Assembly (NCBI RefSeq): GCF_003258365.1
Contig: NZ_QHKM01000005.1
Coordinates: forward strand, 62,001 to 126,000
Length of the DNA: 64,000 nucleotides
Direction of reading: 5' to 3'
Source of the DNA: Hymenobacter edaphi
Lineage (GTDB): Bacteria > Bacteroidota > Bacteroidia > Cytophagales > Hymenobacteraceae
Position 1 is the first letter of the stretch, and each line of letters opens with the position of its first letter. This document shows, in pieces, positions 1-7,835 of this stretch. Position numbers and translations under genes: made by a program. The notes beneath the pieces are model-generated. The model was not told the origin of the DNA. It was given only the letters and a program-made list of their open reading frames with translations, and did not search any database.

Positions 1-1
1 C

Positions 2-1918
2 CGCTTCAACCACAACCAGGTCACGACCTACGGCAACCCGCAGCTGACCGACCCCTACTACCGCCTCTACCCGGCGCAGACGCTGGCCAACTCCGGGCAG
101 TACAGCGCCTGGGCCTGGGGCGTGAGCCGGCTGATCGACGGGCTGGAGCTGGTGCAGGCCTCGCTGCCCATCAACCGGCAGCGCCTGGCCGTGACGGGCT
201 GCTCCTACGCGGGCAAGATGGCGCTGTTTTCGGGCGCCTTCGACGAGCGGATTGCCCTGACCATTGCCCAGGAATCGGGCGGCGGCGGGGCCCCGGCCTG
301 GCGCGTGTCGGAAACCCTGGGCGCGGTGGAAAAGCTCGGCGCCACCGACTACCGCTGGTTTCGGGACGACATGATGCAGTTTGCCAACAGCAACGTGGCC
401 AAGCTCCCGCACGACCACCACGAGCTGATGGCGATGATTGCCCCGCGGGCCCTGCTGGTGACCGGCAACACCGATTTTGAGTGGCTGGCCAACCCCTCGG
501 CCTACGTGTCGGCCAAGGCGGCCCAGCAGGTCTGGAACACCTTCGGCATTCCCGACCGGTTCGGCTTTTACATCGACGGGGCCCACGGGCATTGCGCGGT
601 GCCCGCCACCCAGCAGCCGGCCATCGAGGCCTTCGTGGAGAAATTCATGCTGGGCAACACTTCAGCTAATACCACCATTGCCGTGCACCCCTTCCCGGGC
701 GTAAACCCGGTGCGCTGGTACCAGTGGTGGGGCACCGGCACGCCCATCTTGCCGGCCGAGCCGCTGGGCAAGCGCTACTGGCTGGAGGCCGAGTGCGCCA
801 CGGTGGGCGCGGGCTGGAGCGTGGTGGCCGATACCTCGGCCTCGGGCGGCAGCTACGTGAAAGTGCAGAGCGGCCTGAGCAGCCCCGCCAGCGCCCCCAC
901 CGCCGCCTCGGCCTACCTGACCATGCCCTTCCGGGCCGACAGCGCCGCCTCTTACAGCTTCCTGGCCCGCCTGAACGTGCCGGCCACGGAGGAATACGGC
1001 TACTGGCTGAAGCTGGACAACGAGGCGTTTCAGGCCGTGACCAGCCAGCTGGCCACCAACCCCGGCTTTGAAAACGGCCTGAGCGGCTGGTCCACGCTGA
1101 ACGCCACCGGCGCTACCATCACGGCCAACGCCGTGGCGGCGGAGGCCCACAGCGGCACCGGCTCGATGAAGGTGGTGAACCCCACGGCCCAGCCCGGCAA
1201 CCAGTGGCGGGTGCAGGTGAGCAGCACGGCCTTCCCCACCACCATCGGCAAGCAGTACCAGATTTCGTACTGGGTGCGGGCCGCCGCGGCGGGCGGCTCC
1301 ATCCGCCTCTCCACCGGCCCCAGCAGCCCGCAGTACCAGGCCGATCAGCCCATCGGCACGGCCTGGCAGCAGGTGACGTGGACCATCACCGCGTCCATTG
1401 CCTCCACCACCTTCCTGTTCGACATGGGGCAGGTGGCCACCACCTACTACATCGACGACGTGAGCGTGAAGGAAGTGGGCGCCACGGCCGGCTGGCGCTG
1501 GCTGAAGCTGAAAGAAGCCGCCCTGACGGTGGGCCCGCACACCCTGACCATTGCCTACAACGCCGGCGGCAACGCCCAGCTGGATAAGCTGGTGGTGGCC
1601 ACGTCCACGGCCAGCATCAGCGGCAAGGGTGGCGCGGCCACCAACTGCGCCGTGACGGCCGCGGCCAATCCACTGGCCAAGCCGGGCATCGAGGTGTACC
1701 CCAACCCGGCCACCGACCACCTCACCGTCAAGCTGGCCGCCAACCCCGGCCACGTGCGCAGCATCGACGTGCTGGACGTCACCGGCCGGGTACTCACGCG
1801 CGTCAGCGTCGGTAATCAGGCTACGCTCAGCATCCCGAGCCGGCAGCTGAAGCCGGGGGTGTATCTGCTGCGCTTCCACGGCGACCAGACCGCGACGCAG
1901 CGCGTGCTGGTGCAGTAA
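2..1918 (+). CDS. CE15 glucuronoyl esterase-like protein with nested CBMs and T9SS sorting domain (5' truncated)
   Basis: The reading frame is open from the left edge, so the N-terminus lies outside the window. The first part matches the CE15 family, which cleaves glucuronoyl esters linking lignin to glucuronoxylan. The nucleophile elbow GCSYAGK has its Ser codon at 203-205, followed by QESGGGG (acid), a DHH segment, NTDFEWL, and the catalytic His in GAHGHC. After about nt 770 comes a CBM6/35-like beta-sandwich (YWLEAE onward). It is interrupted by a complete CBM4/9-like module (NPGFENG near 1058 to YYIDDVSVKEVG near 1479) and resumes at GWRWLKLKE. The last 75 residues are a T9SS C-terminal domain (YPNPATDHL, GVYLLRF, ending RVLVQ). 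The esterase assignment is strong; substrate is inferred from family. Confidence 0.85.
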   Translation, partial: RFNHNQVTTYGNPQLTDPYYRLYPAQTLANSGQYSAWAWGVSRLIDGLELVQASLPINRQRLAVTGCSYAGKMALFSGAFDERIALTIAQESGGGGAPAWRVSETLGAVEKLGATDYRWFRDDMMQFANSNVAKLPHDHHELMAMIAPRALLVTGNTDFEWLANPSAYVSAKAAQQVWNTFGIPDRFGFYIDGAHGHCAVPATQQPAIEAFVEKFMLGNTSANTTIAVHPFPGVNPVRWYQWWGTGTPILPAEPLGKRYWLEAECATVGAGWSVVADTSASGGSYVKVQSGLSSPASAPTAASAYLTMPFRADSAASYSFLARLNVPATEEYGYWLKLDNEAFQAVTSQLATNPGFENGLSGWSTLNATGATITANAVAAEAHSGTGSMKVVNPTAQPGNQWRVQVSSTAFPTTIGKQYQISYWVRAAAAGGSIRLSTGPSSPQYQADQPIGTAWQQVTWTITASIASTTFLFDMGQVATTYYIDDVSVKEVGATAGWRWLKLKEAALTVGPHTLTIAYNAGGNAQLDKLVVATSTASISGKGGAATNCAVTAAANPLAKPGIEVYPNPATDHLTVKLAANPGHVRSIDVLDVTGRVLTRVSVGNQATLSIPSRQLKPGVYLLRFHGDQTATQRVLVQ

Positions 1919-1943
1919 CCCAGCAGCAGTGTAGTTATTAGCA

Positions 1944-2169
1944 CGTCATCCTGAGCGCAGCGAACCGAAGGAAGGCGAAGCCAAGGATCTTGCTCGAACT
2001 CTGCACCAACTGAAAAGCGCAGCCACTAACGCCCTGGTGTTGGTGGCTGCGCTTTTGCATTGTAGCACCTCTCTAAAAAGCGTCGGCACTTCGTAGGCGG
2101 CGGCGGTGCCTGGGGCGAGAAAGGTTCTTGGCTTCGCCTTCCTTCGGTTCAGCGGCGCTCAGGATGACG
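1944..2169. repeat. Double-palindrome intergenic element, family A, copy 1
   Basis: An imperfect outer inverted repeat (left arm 1944-1996, right arm 2116-2169, arms beginning GTCATCCTGAGC) encloses a perfect 14-bp inner hairpin (2013-2026 with 2043-2056, core AAGCGCAGCCAC). It fills most of the gap between the esterase gene and the convergent vanX-like gene. The inner stem ends in a T-run on either strand, so it can act as a bidirectional terminator. A second copy with the same arms and core lies at 7574-7751. Confidence 0.8.
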
Positions 2170-2209
2170 GGGGCTGATTCATACAACGTTCTATTTCAGC
2201 CATGCCACC

Positions 2210-2866
2210 TCAGCGCAACGCGCTGAAGGGCAGGTCCAGCAGCGGGTACTGCTCCCAGCCCTGGTGGTCGAAGTGCCACCACTCGGCGGGGTAGTTCCGG
2301 AAGCCGTGCTGCTGCATGGCCCGGTGCAGAATGGCGCGGTGCTGGATGGCGGCGGCGGGCAGCTGCTGATAGTCGCTGTGGGCGGCGGGCGTCATGGCGT
2401 CGAACTCGGTGGGCAGGGCCACGTCGCGGCCGGTTTTCAGATCGATGAGGCCCAGGTCGACGGAGCAGCCGCGGTTGTGCTTGGAGCCGCGGGTGGGCGG
2501 GGCGGCGTAGGTCTGATCGGGCAGGGCCTCGTACAGGCGCACGGTGGCGGCGTAGGGGCGGTAGGCGTCGTAGATTTTCAGCGCGTAGCCCTGCCGGGCC
2601 AGCGTCTGCTGCACGCGGAGCAGGTCTTCGGCCACCGGGCGGCGCAGAAAGGCGGCGGCTTCGGGGTAGATGCGCTGGCCGGTGAGGTTGTGGGTAGTAG
2701 CGTAGCGGATATCGAGCCGCAGGCCGGGAATGAGCTGCGCCAAGTCGACCAGTTCCTGGCGCGCATCCTGGCGCACCTGCTGGCGGTACTGGGCGGCCTC
2801 GGTCACGCGGGCCGGGCCGGGTTGCGGAAGAGTAGTCAAAGCGCAGAGCAGGATGGGCAGAAACAT
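2210..2866 (-). CDS. D-alanyl-D-alanine dipeptidase, VanX/DdpX type (M15D)
   Basis: 218 aa. This zinc dipeptidase family hydrolyses D-Ala-D-Ala, in peptidoglycan recycling or, in resistance clusters, in vancomycin resistance. The signature residues are present: Arg103 in YDAYRP, zinc ligands in SKHNRGCSVD (His130, Asp137), and EWWHFD with catalytic Glu195 and zinc-binding His198. A short hydrophobic N-terminus (LPILLCALTTLPQPG) suggests export. It lies 23 bp downstream of the beta-lactamase-like gene on the same strand, so the two probably share a transcript. No vanH, vanA or vanRS genes are nearby, so a housekeeping wall-recycling role is more likely than glycopeptide resistance. Confidence 0.9.
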   Translation of the reverse strand: MFLPILLCALTTLPQPGPARVTEAAQYRQQVRQDARQELVDLAQLIPGLRLDIRYATTHNLTGQRIYPEAAAFLRRPVAEDLLRVQQTLARQGYALKIYDAYRPYAATVRLYEALPDQTYAAPPTRGSKHNRGCSVDLGLIDLKTGRDVALPTEFDAMTPAAHSDYQQLPAAAIQHRAILHRAMQQHGFRNYPAEWWHFDHQGWEQYPLLDLPFSALR

Positions 2867-2889
2867 GGCGGCAAGTTACTGCGGCCGGC

Positions 2890-4191
2890 TCAGGGCGCGG
2901 CCCGCTCCTGCTGCGCCGACCAGTAGGCCCGCACTTGCTGGCGGCGCCGCTCATCGGTGCGCGTCAGCTCGTATTGGTACACCAGAAGGCCGAGGCGGCG
3001 CAGGAAGGGCAGCCCCACGGTGTCGTAGTCGTACTTATCGTCGTTGAGCACTTCGTCCTGGTTGCAGTAGATGACGGCCGAGAGCATAAACTCCACCCCG
3101 CGCAGCGAGTCGACGATGCAGGCGTTGTCGAGGAGGAAGCCGTAGGCCTGGCCGATTTTGTTGTAGATGCGCACGCCCTCGGGCAGGGCCGCCGGCGGCC
3201 CGCCGACGAGCAGGAACTTGGCGTAGTTGTCGGGGTAGTGCTGCGCGTCGTAGCGCGGGAAGCGGCTCAGGCGCGGCGGCAGGCTCAGGTACTTGCGCAG
3301 AAAGGCGTAGTCGGCGGCGGCGAGGTCCGGCCGTTTCTTGGCCCACTCCACGGAGTCGGCAGCTACGCTGAAGCGCAGGGCTTCCGTGGTCGTCGCCGGA
3401 AAAAGCAGGTCGCGTAGCAGCTGCTGTTGCTCGGCAAGGGGGAAGTAGTTTTTATCCCCGAAGTCGAGGGGCTGCTCGATGCGCTGCTCCCCGCTCAGGT
3501 ACGCCCGGCCCACTTTCGGCGGGGCCATCGGCAGGACGGGCAGCGGGGCTTCGTTGAAGGCGGCGGGCTGCTGGTAGCGCACCGCGGTGGTGGTCGAATC
3601 CGCGAAAAAGACGAAGGGGTTGGTGTGGCGCGACCCAGGCTCCTTGTCGCCCACCGAGAGGCGGTGAATGATGCGGGTATGCCCCAGGCCCCAGAGCCGC
3701 AGGTCGTGGTTCAACTCCGCCTGCCCCACAAACTCGTAGAGCCGGTTGAAGGCGTCGTTGTCGCTGACGAGCAACACCTTGCGCACGTACTGCCCGATGC
3801 TGGGGCGCCGGCCAGGCGCGGTGCTGTCGACCAACACGCGGGTTTGACCGGCAAAGGCCGAGTCGATGCGCAGCGGCGTTTCGCGGCCGAGCTGCAAGCG
3901 TCGCAGCTTCTGCAGCGCAGCGGCCGCGGCGGGCAGCTTCACTGTGCTGGCCGGGTAGAAGTATTCGTCGGGCCGAAGCCGGTACGCGTGCGACTTAAAG
4001 GTGGGTTTCCCTTGCTCGTCGCGCCGAATCTGCGTGTAGATAATCTGCAAGCGGTACGCAGCCGGGTCGCGGCGCACCTGCCGCACCACGGCGGTGGTGT
4101 CGCGCCGCAGCAGTTGCTTCAGCGGATTGGCCAGTTGGGCCTGCGCTGTCGGGGCGCTTAGCAGCAGTAGGAGCGCAAAAAACCGGTTCAT
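2890..4191 (-). CDS. Exported class A beta-lactamase-like serine hydrolase
   Basis: 433 aa with a signal peptide (MNRFFALLLLLSAPTAQAQ). The active-site motifs of class A beta-lactamase/transpeptidase folds are visible: SxxK as STVK (Ser82), SDN as VSDNDAF, and a KTG-like box KIG near residue 358. It is much longer than a typical 290-aa class A enzyme. This longer form is common in Bacteroidota, and whether such proteins hydrolyse beta-lactams or act on wall peptides is uncertain. I chose the ATG at 4191 because the signal peptide starts there; an upstream in-frame extension has no signal-like character. The start codon sits inside a hairpin (4183-4227). Confidence 0.8.
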   Translation of the reverse strand: MNRFFALLLLLSAPTAQAQLANPLKQLLRRDTTAVVRQVRRDPAAYRLQIIYTQIRRDEQGKPTFKSHAYRLRPDEYFYPASTVKLPAAAAALQKLRRLQLGRETPLRIDSAFAGQTRVLVDSTAPGRRPSIGQYVRKVLLVSDNDAFNRLYEFVGQAELNHDLRLWGLGHTRIIHRLSVGDKEPGSRHTNPFVFFADSTTTAVRYQQPAAFNEAPLPVLPMAPPKVGRAYLSGEQRIEQPLDFGDKNYFPLAEQQQLLRDLLFPATTTEALRFSVAADSVEWAKKRPDLAAADYAFLRKYLSLPPRLSRFPRYDAQHYPDNYAKFLLVGGPPAALPEGVRIYNKIGQAYGFLLDNACIVDSLRGVEFMLSAVIYCNQDEVLNDDKYDYDTVGLPFLRRLGLLVYQYELTRTDERRRQQVRAYWSAQQERAAP

Positions 4192-4227
4192 CAGGCCGGA
4201 AGATACTTCCAGACACCGATGAACCGG
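4183..4227 (-). promoter_or_regulatory. Hairpin enclosing the start codon of the beta-lactamase-like gene
   Basis: CCGGTTCATC (4183-4192) is perfectly complementary to GATGAACCGG (4218-4227). The 25-nt interval contains a second small stem, GGAAG-ATA-CTTCC. On the mRNA the ATG (4191-4189) pairs within the 10-bp stem. It could restrict ribosome access. That function is inferred; only the pairing is seen. Confidence 0.5.
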
Positions 4228-4304
4228 CTTACGGGAAATGAATGAGTGCCGCCGTGAATAAGTAGTTGTCGTTGTGAGAATCACTCATTCACTCACTCGC
4301 TCCT

Positions 4305-4559
4305 TCACTGGTTCTGCGAATCTTCGATGGTGCCGCCGTCGTTGGCGGAGCTGCGCGAGAGGCCGCTGTTGGGGTACTTGGTGGTTTCGCCCTTGGCCTG
4401 GCTGGTCGATTTGCGCTTTTCGTTGTCCTGGCCGCCGCCCTGGTTTTGCTGGTCGGCCGACGGCTGGGCGCCGCGCTGGCTGCTGCCCTTGGCATTGGAG
4501 CCGGACTGCGGGTTCTGGTTGCCGCGGTCGTTGCCGGGCTTGTTCGGGTTGTGGTTCAT
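4305..4559 (-). CDS. Small Asn/Gln/Gly-rich disordered protein
   Basis: 84 aa, no signal peptide, no hydrophobic segment, composition dominated by N, Q, G, S, K and D (for example NQNPQSGSNAKGSSQRG). Such composition predicts an intrinsically disordered, very soluble protein. It is the last of three consecutive small genes of this type on the minus strand (with 4607-4819 and 4964-5323). It starts at ATG 4559 after a C/A-rich leader (CCCATTCCCACCCGCACC) resembling the leaders of its two neighbours. Function unknown; a hydrophilin-like stress role is speculation. Codon usage is consistent with coding, and the opposite-strand frame has no protein-like features. Confidence 0.6.
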   Translation of the reverse strand: MNHNPNKPGNDRGNQNPQSGSNAKGSSQRGAQPSADQQNQGGGQDNEKRKSTSQAKGETTKYPNSGLSRSSANDGGTIEDSQNQ

Positions 4560-4606
4560 GGTGCGGGTGGGAATGGGAAGAACTGATGGAGAACCGGCAA
4601 GGGCCC

Positions 4607-4819
4607 TTAGTCGGTGGCCTCGTCGTTGCGGCGCAGGTGCTTGGCTTCGTCGCTGACCTGCGAGCCGGCGCTGGCCGGGCCCGGCTGCTTGTTCTGCTGT
4701 TTGGCCGCGTCCTGCGCGTCCTTTTTCAGCGGAAACTGATTCTGGCCGCTGTTAGCGACGCCGGTTTTGTTGGCGCCGCTGCTCTCCTGGTTGGTCGGAT
4801 TACCTTGTCCTTTGTTCAT
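4607..4819 (-). CDS. Small hydrophilic disordered protein
   Basis: 70 aa beginning MNKGQGNPTNQESSG and ending in a charged segment (SDEAKHLRRNDEATD). It has no hydrophobic core and is rich in N, Q, K, G and A. It lies between two similar small genes and shares with them a C/A-rich leader just before the ATG (CCCACACCACCC). The first residues (MNxGxGNP / MNHNPNKPGN) resemble those of the 4305-4559 product, hinting at common ancestry. Function not recognised. Confidence 0.55.
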   Translation of the reverse strand: MNKGQGNPTNQESSGANKTGVANSGQNQFPLKKDAQDAAKQQNKQPGPASAGSQVSDEAKHLRRNDEATD

Positions 4820-4853
4820 AGCAATGGGTGGTGTGGGAAGTTGAAGCGGCGAA

Positions 4854-4885
4854 GTGGTGAGGTGGTGAGGTGGTGAGGTGGTGAC
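4854..4885. repeat. 8-bp tandem repeat, four units
   Basis: Four copies of GTGGTGAG (last copy GTGGTGAC) lie in the 144-bp gap between two disordered-protein genes. The end of the array (GGTGACATA, 4880-4888) is complementary to TATGTCACC (4940-4948), so the array borders a possible hairpin. It is a candidate for length variation between strains. Confidence 0.75.
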
Positions 4886-4963
4886 ATAGAGGCTGTACTC
4901 TTCAGGAGGCTTTTATCGCGCATCCAGCACGACACTCACTATGTCACCAACTCACTATATCAC

Positions 4964-5323
4964 CTAAAGGCCGGGCACCTGGCCGGGCTGGCCGGCGGAG
5001 GTACCGGTGCCGGCCGAGGCGGTGCTGCCGCCCACGTCGCCTTCGGCGGCGTTGCCGGGGGTATCGTAGTGGGTGCCGCGGGCCACGTTGTGGCCGGTGG
5101 TGGCGCGGCCGCCCACGTTGCCGCCGCTGCCGGAGTTATCGTCGGCGTTGTCGCCGGTCTGCACGTTCATTCGGTCGCCCATGGCGAAGCGGCCCTGGGG
5201 CTGGCGCTCCTGCTCGCTGCTGGGCTGGCCCGAGGCGGTGGCTTCGGCTTCGTATTCGCGGCCGGCGTGGCGGGGGTTGGTTTCCTGGTTATACGGCTCG
5301 TCCTGGATGGGGTCGGGTGTCAT
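4964..5323 (-). CDS. Disordered Gly/Thr-rich hydrophilic protein
   Basis: 119 aa. The N-terminal half is acidic and charged (MTPDPIQDEPYNQETNP, REYEAEATASGQ). The C-terminal half is Gly/Thr/Ala/Asn-rich (GSGGNVGGRATTGHNVARG). No membrane segment or signal is visible, and the protein should be largely unfolded. It is the first of three consecutive small disordered-protein genes on this strand and is divergent from the rhomboid gene. The leader before ATG 5323 is CCACCCCCACC, similar to the leaders of the other two. I do not recognise a family. Confidence 0.6.
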   Translation of the reverse strand: MTPDPIQDEPYNQETNPRHAGREYEAEATASGQPSSEQERQPQGRFAMGDRMNVQTGDNADDNSGSGGNVGGRATTGHNVARGTHYDTPGNAAEGDVGGSTASAGTGTSAGQPGQVPGL

Positions 5324-5453
5324 GGTGGGGGTGGTTAGGTACGAAAAGGGTCTTACTGGCTATACGGCAGGCTGCCAGGGCGGTTCCTACGGCCGGGCTT
5401 GCCAAGTTGGCGCACCCGAGCGGCTTGGCAGGCTTGTGGTGGGCCAGCCTGGC

Positions 5454-6239
5454 ATGGAACCCCGCTCGCCCCTAGCCGAGGCCTTTGCCCGCAAAACCGA
5501 CGCGGAGCTGCTCTACCTCACGCAGCATCCGCAGGCCTTCGCGCCCGCGCTGGTGCAGGCGGCCTGGGACGAGCTGCACCGGCGCGGGCAGGTGCCCGAC
5601 CCCGAGCCGGCGGCCCCGCCCGCGCCGCCGACACCGGTGCCCGGGCTGAGCAGCGTGGCCGTCACGCTCGGCCTGGCCGGCCTGAACCTGCTGGTGTTTC
5701 TGCTGATGGTGGCCGGCGGCGTCGACGCGCTGCGCCCGAGCGGGCAGGACCTCATCCGCTGGGGCTCCAACTTCACCCCGCTGGTGGTGCGCGGCGAGTG
5801 GTGGCGCCTGCTCACGGCCTGCGCCCTGCACGGCGGCCTGGCCCACCTGCTGCTGAATACCTACGCGTTGCTGGTCATCGGGGCGCTGCTGGAGCCGCTG
5901 GTGGGGCGCACCCGCCTGCTGCTGGCCTACGGGCTCAGCGGCCTGGGCGGCAGCCTGGCCAGCCTGTGGTGGCACCTGCCCGGCTGGGTCAACAGCGTGG
6001 GCGCCTCAGGAGCCATTTTTGGCCTATACGGGGCCATGCTGACGCTCACTGCCACCAATGCGGCCCGGCTCAGCCGCCCGGCCCGGGCGGCGCTGTTTGT
6101 CCACACCCTCTACATCGTGGGGGCCAACTTCGCCACCGGCCTGATGCCCGGTATCGACCACGCGGCCCACATCGGCGGGCTGCTGGCCGGGGCGCTCTTG
6201 GCCTGGCCGCTAAGCAAGGGTATGAGGGTAAGAGGGTAG
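5454..6239 (+). CDS. Rhomboid-family intramembrane serine protease
   Basis: 261 aa. An N-terminal cytoplasmic region of about 65 residues (FARKTDAELLYLTQHPQAFAPA, then a Pro-rich linker) precedes six or so hydrophobic helices. The rhomboid dyad is clear: Ser186 in GASGAIFG and His239 in DHAAHIGG. WWRLLTACALHGGLAHLLLN matches the conserved L1/TM2 region with its HxxxxH-type segment. Rhomboids cut single-pass membrane proteins within the bilayer; the substrate here is unknown. I chose ATG 5454 because upstream in-frame sequence overlaps the divergent small gene and is not protein-like. Confidence 0.88.
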   Translation: MEPRSPLAEAFARKTDAELLYLTQHPQAFAPALVQAAWDELHRRGQVPDPEPAAPPAPPTPVPGLSSVAVTLGLAGLNLLVFLLMVAGGVDALRPSGQDLIRWGSNFTPLVVRGEWWRLLTACALHGGLAHLLLNTYALLVIGALLEPLVGRTRLLLAYGLSGLGGSLASLWWHLPGWVNSVGASGAIFGLYGAMLTLTATNAARLSRPARAALFVHTLYIVGANFATGLMPGIDHAAHIGGLLAGALLAWPLSKGMRVRG

Positions 6240-6279
6240 GAGTTTGGGAGGGGGTGAGGGTAAGTGTTGGGTAGGGAGA

Positions 6280-6385
6280 AGAACGTCATGTCGAGCTTGT
6301 CGAGACATCTCGCTCGGGGGCTAATCTTCTCGTTGATCGAATGAGAAAAGTCGTCATGCCTCGGCTGCGCTCGACATGACGTTCT
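6280..6385. repeat. Inverted-repeat element, family C, copy 1
   Basis: The outer arms AGAACGTCATGTCGAGC (6280-6296) and its exact complement (6369-6385) enclose about 70 bp. The inner arm sequences (TGTCGAGACATCTCGC, GCCTCGGCTGCG) continue the pairing imperfectly. It lies between the rhomboid gene and the next T9SS cargo gene, both on the plus strand. Related copies are at 20658-20970 and 44681-44787. Confidence 0.75.
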
Positions 6386-6514
6386 GTTTCCTTCCTACTG
6401 TCCTGCCCTCCGCCCCTCCCACGCCCTTCTCCCCCGAAGATGTGATTGTGCGCGGGGCAGCGGCGGCGGAACTTTGCGGAGCACAAACACCCCGTTCACC
6501 CCTACCCTACCGCT

Positions 6515-7465
6515 ATGAAACGCTTGCTACTTTCCCTGGCCCTGCTCACCGGCACCGCTGCCGCCGCCCTGGCCCAATCCGCGCCCGTCCCCAACGGCGG
6601 CTTCGAAACCTGGACCGGCTCGGGCCCTGCCGAGCGGGCCCAGAACTGGCAGAACACCGATGACCTGCTGCAGGCCGTATTTCCCATTCCGCTGACGATA
6701 AACGCGGTAACCAAAACCACCGACGCGCACGGCGGTAGCTTTGCAGCCCGTCTGGAAACCAAGGCCATCAACATTTTCAGCACGCCGATTCTGTACCCGG
6801 GCATGCTGATTCTGGGCAACCGCATCAGCCCCAGCACCAACCCGGGCGGCACCACCGACGGCGCCGGGATGCCCTTCACCAGCCGTCCGCAGGCGCTGCA
6901 GTGCCACTACAAGCTCACCGGCAGCAACATTGCCCACGATTCGGCCTCGGTGCTGGTGTTTCTGACGCGCCACGTCAACGGACGCTCCACCATCCTGGCC
7001 CTGGGCGAGGCCTACCTGCTGCAGGAAAAAACCAGCTACACCCAGTTGCAGGTGCCGCTGCAGTACGTCAGCAACCAGGCCCCCGACTCCATCCACATCA
7101 TTGCCTTTTCCGGCGCCCTCGACGACTCCAACCTCACGGCCGGCAACGTGCTGACCATCGACGACTTTACCACCGTCGGCTCGGCCGTCACCGCCGCCCG
7201 CGACGCCCAGCGCAGCCCCGAGCTGGCCGCCTTCCCCAACCCCAGCCCCGACGGCGTCTTCACCCTTGATGCCCGCCAGGATGCCGCCCTGCTCCGCGCG
7301 CCCTTCACCGTGACTGACGCGCTGGGCCGCACCGTGCTCCGCCAGGGCAGCACGGCCAGCGCCGGCAGCCGCCGCATCGACCTGAGCGGGCAGCCCGCCG
7401 GGGTGTACGTGCTGCGCCTCAGCGGCCCGCAGGGGGCCGTCACGCGCCGCCTGGTGGTGCAGTAG
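6515..7465 (+). CDS. T9SS-sorted exported protein, PCMD-like beta-sandwich
   Basis: 316 aa. A signal peptide (MKRLLLSLALLTGTAAAALAQ) is followed by VPNGGFETWTGSGPAERAQNW, typical of the putative carbohydrate metabolism domain (PCMD) seen in Bacteroidota surface proteins, then a beta-rich region to about residue 230. The last 80 residues are a T9SS C-terminal domain (AAFPNPSPDGVFTLD, AGVYVLRLSG, ending RRLVVQ), so the protein should be secreted through the outer membrane and surface-attached or released. Start at ATG 6515 fits the signal peptide. Followed by a strong terminator at 7486-7522. The ligand or substrate is unknown. Confidence 0.75.
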   Translation: MKRLLLSLALLTGTAAAALAQSAPVPNGGFETWTGSGPAERAQNWQNTDDLLQAVFPIPLTINAVTKTTDAHGGSFAARLETKAINIFSTPILYPGMLILGNRISPSTNPGGTTDGAGMPFTSRPQALQCHYKLTGSNIAHDSASVLVFLTRHVNGRSTILALGEAYLLQEKTSYTQLQVPLQYVSNQAPDSIHIIAFSGALDDSNLTAGNVLTIDDFTTVGSAVTAARDAQRSPELAAFPNPSPDGVFTLDARQDAALLRAPFTVTDALGRTVLRQGSTASAGSRRIDLSGQPAGVYVLRLSGPQGAVTRRLVVQ

Positions 7466-7485
7466 CCGGCCTTATTCCACTTGCG

Positions 7486-7522
7486 AAACCGCCGTCCGGG
7501 TTGCCGGGCGGCGGTTTTTTTT
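7486..7522 (+). terminator. Rho-independent terminator after the PCMD-like gene
   Basis: Stem AAACCGCCGTCCGG (7486-7499) pairs with CCGGGCGGCGGTTT (7504-7517) with one G-U, 4-nt loop, followed by eight T (7515-7522). It lies 20 bp after the stop codon at 7465. Confidence 0.9.
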
Positions 7523-7573
7523 GCGTTGGCGGCGGGCTACGTGGCTGGATGATTTCGGTATTGAATATTCGCC

Positions 7574-7751
7574 CGTCATCCTGAGCAGAGCGAACCGAAG
7601 GTCGGCGTAACCAAGGACCTTCCTCGCACCCCGCACTGCCGCTGCCGACGAAGCGCAGCCACTGCGGCCCGGCCAAAAGGGCGGAAGTGGCTGCGCTTGT
7701 CAGTTGGTGCAGGGGGCGAGGAAGGTCCTTCGGCCACGCCTCAGGATGACG
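7574..7751. repeat. Double-palindrome intergenic element, family A, copy 2
   Basis: Left arm 7574-7626 (CGTCATCCTGAGCAGAGCGA...) and right arm 7717-7751 (...CTCAGGATGACG) enclose a perfect 13-bp hairpin (7651-7663 with 7686-7698; core AAGCGCAGCCACT). Arms and core match the copy at 1944-2169, but spacer sequences differ. With the terminator it occupies most of the 370-bp gap between the PCMD-like and hydrolase genes; nothing else is seen there. Confidence 0.8.
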
Positions 7752-7835
7752 AACGGTTTAAACAACTTGTTCGCCCAGCGACTTCACCCTAGCAAATTGG
7801 CCCAGGAAGCGCCCGGGGCCTTACCTTCACTGCCG

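Noticed and set aside
1944-2169. Insertion sequence or full transposon
   Set aside because: The element has inverted repeats but no coding capacity, and no flanking target duplication could be shown by eye.
2210-4191. A vancomycin-resistance cluster
   Set aside because: Only a VanX-like dipeptidase is present, with a beta-lactamase-like gene; vanH, vanA and vanRS are absent.
5073-5453. N-terminal extension of the rhomboid gene
   Set aside because: It overlaps the divergent small gene and has no conserved character; ATG 5454 gives a family-like N-terminus.
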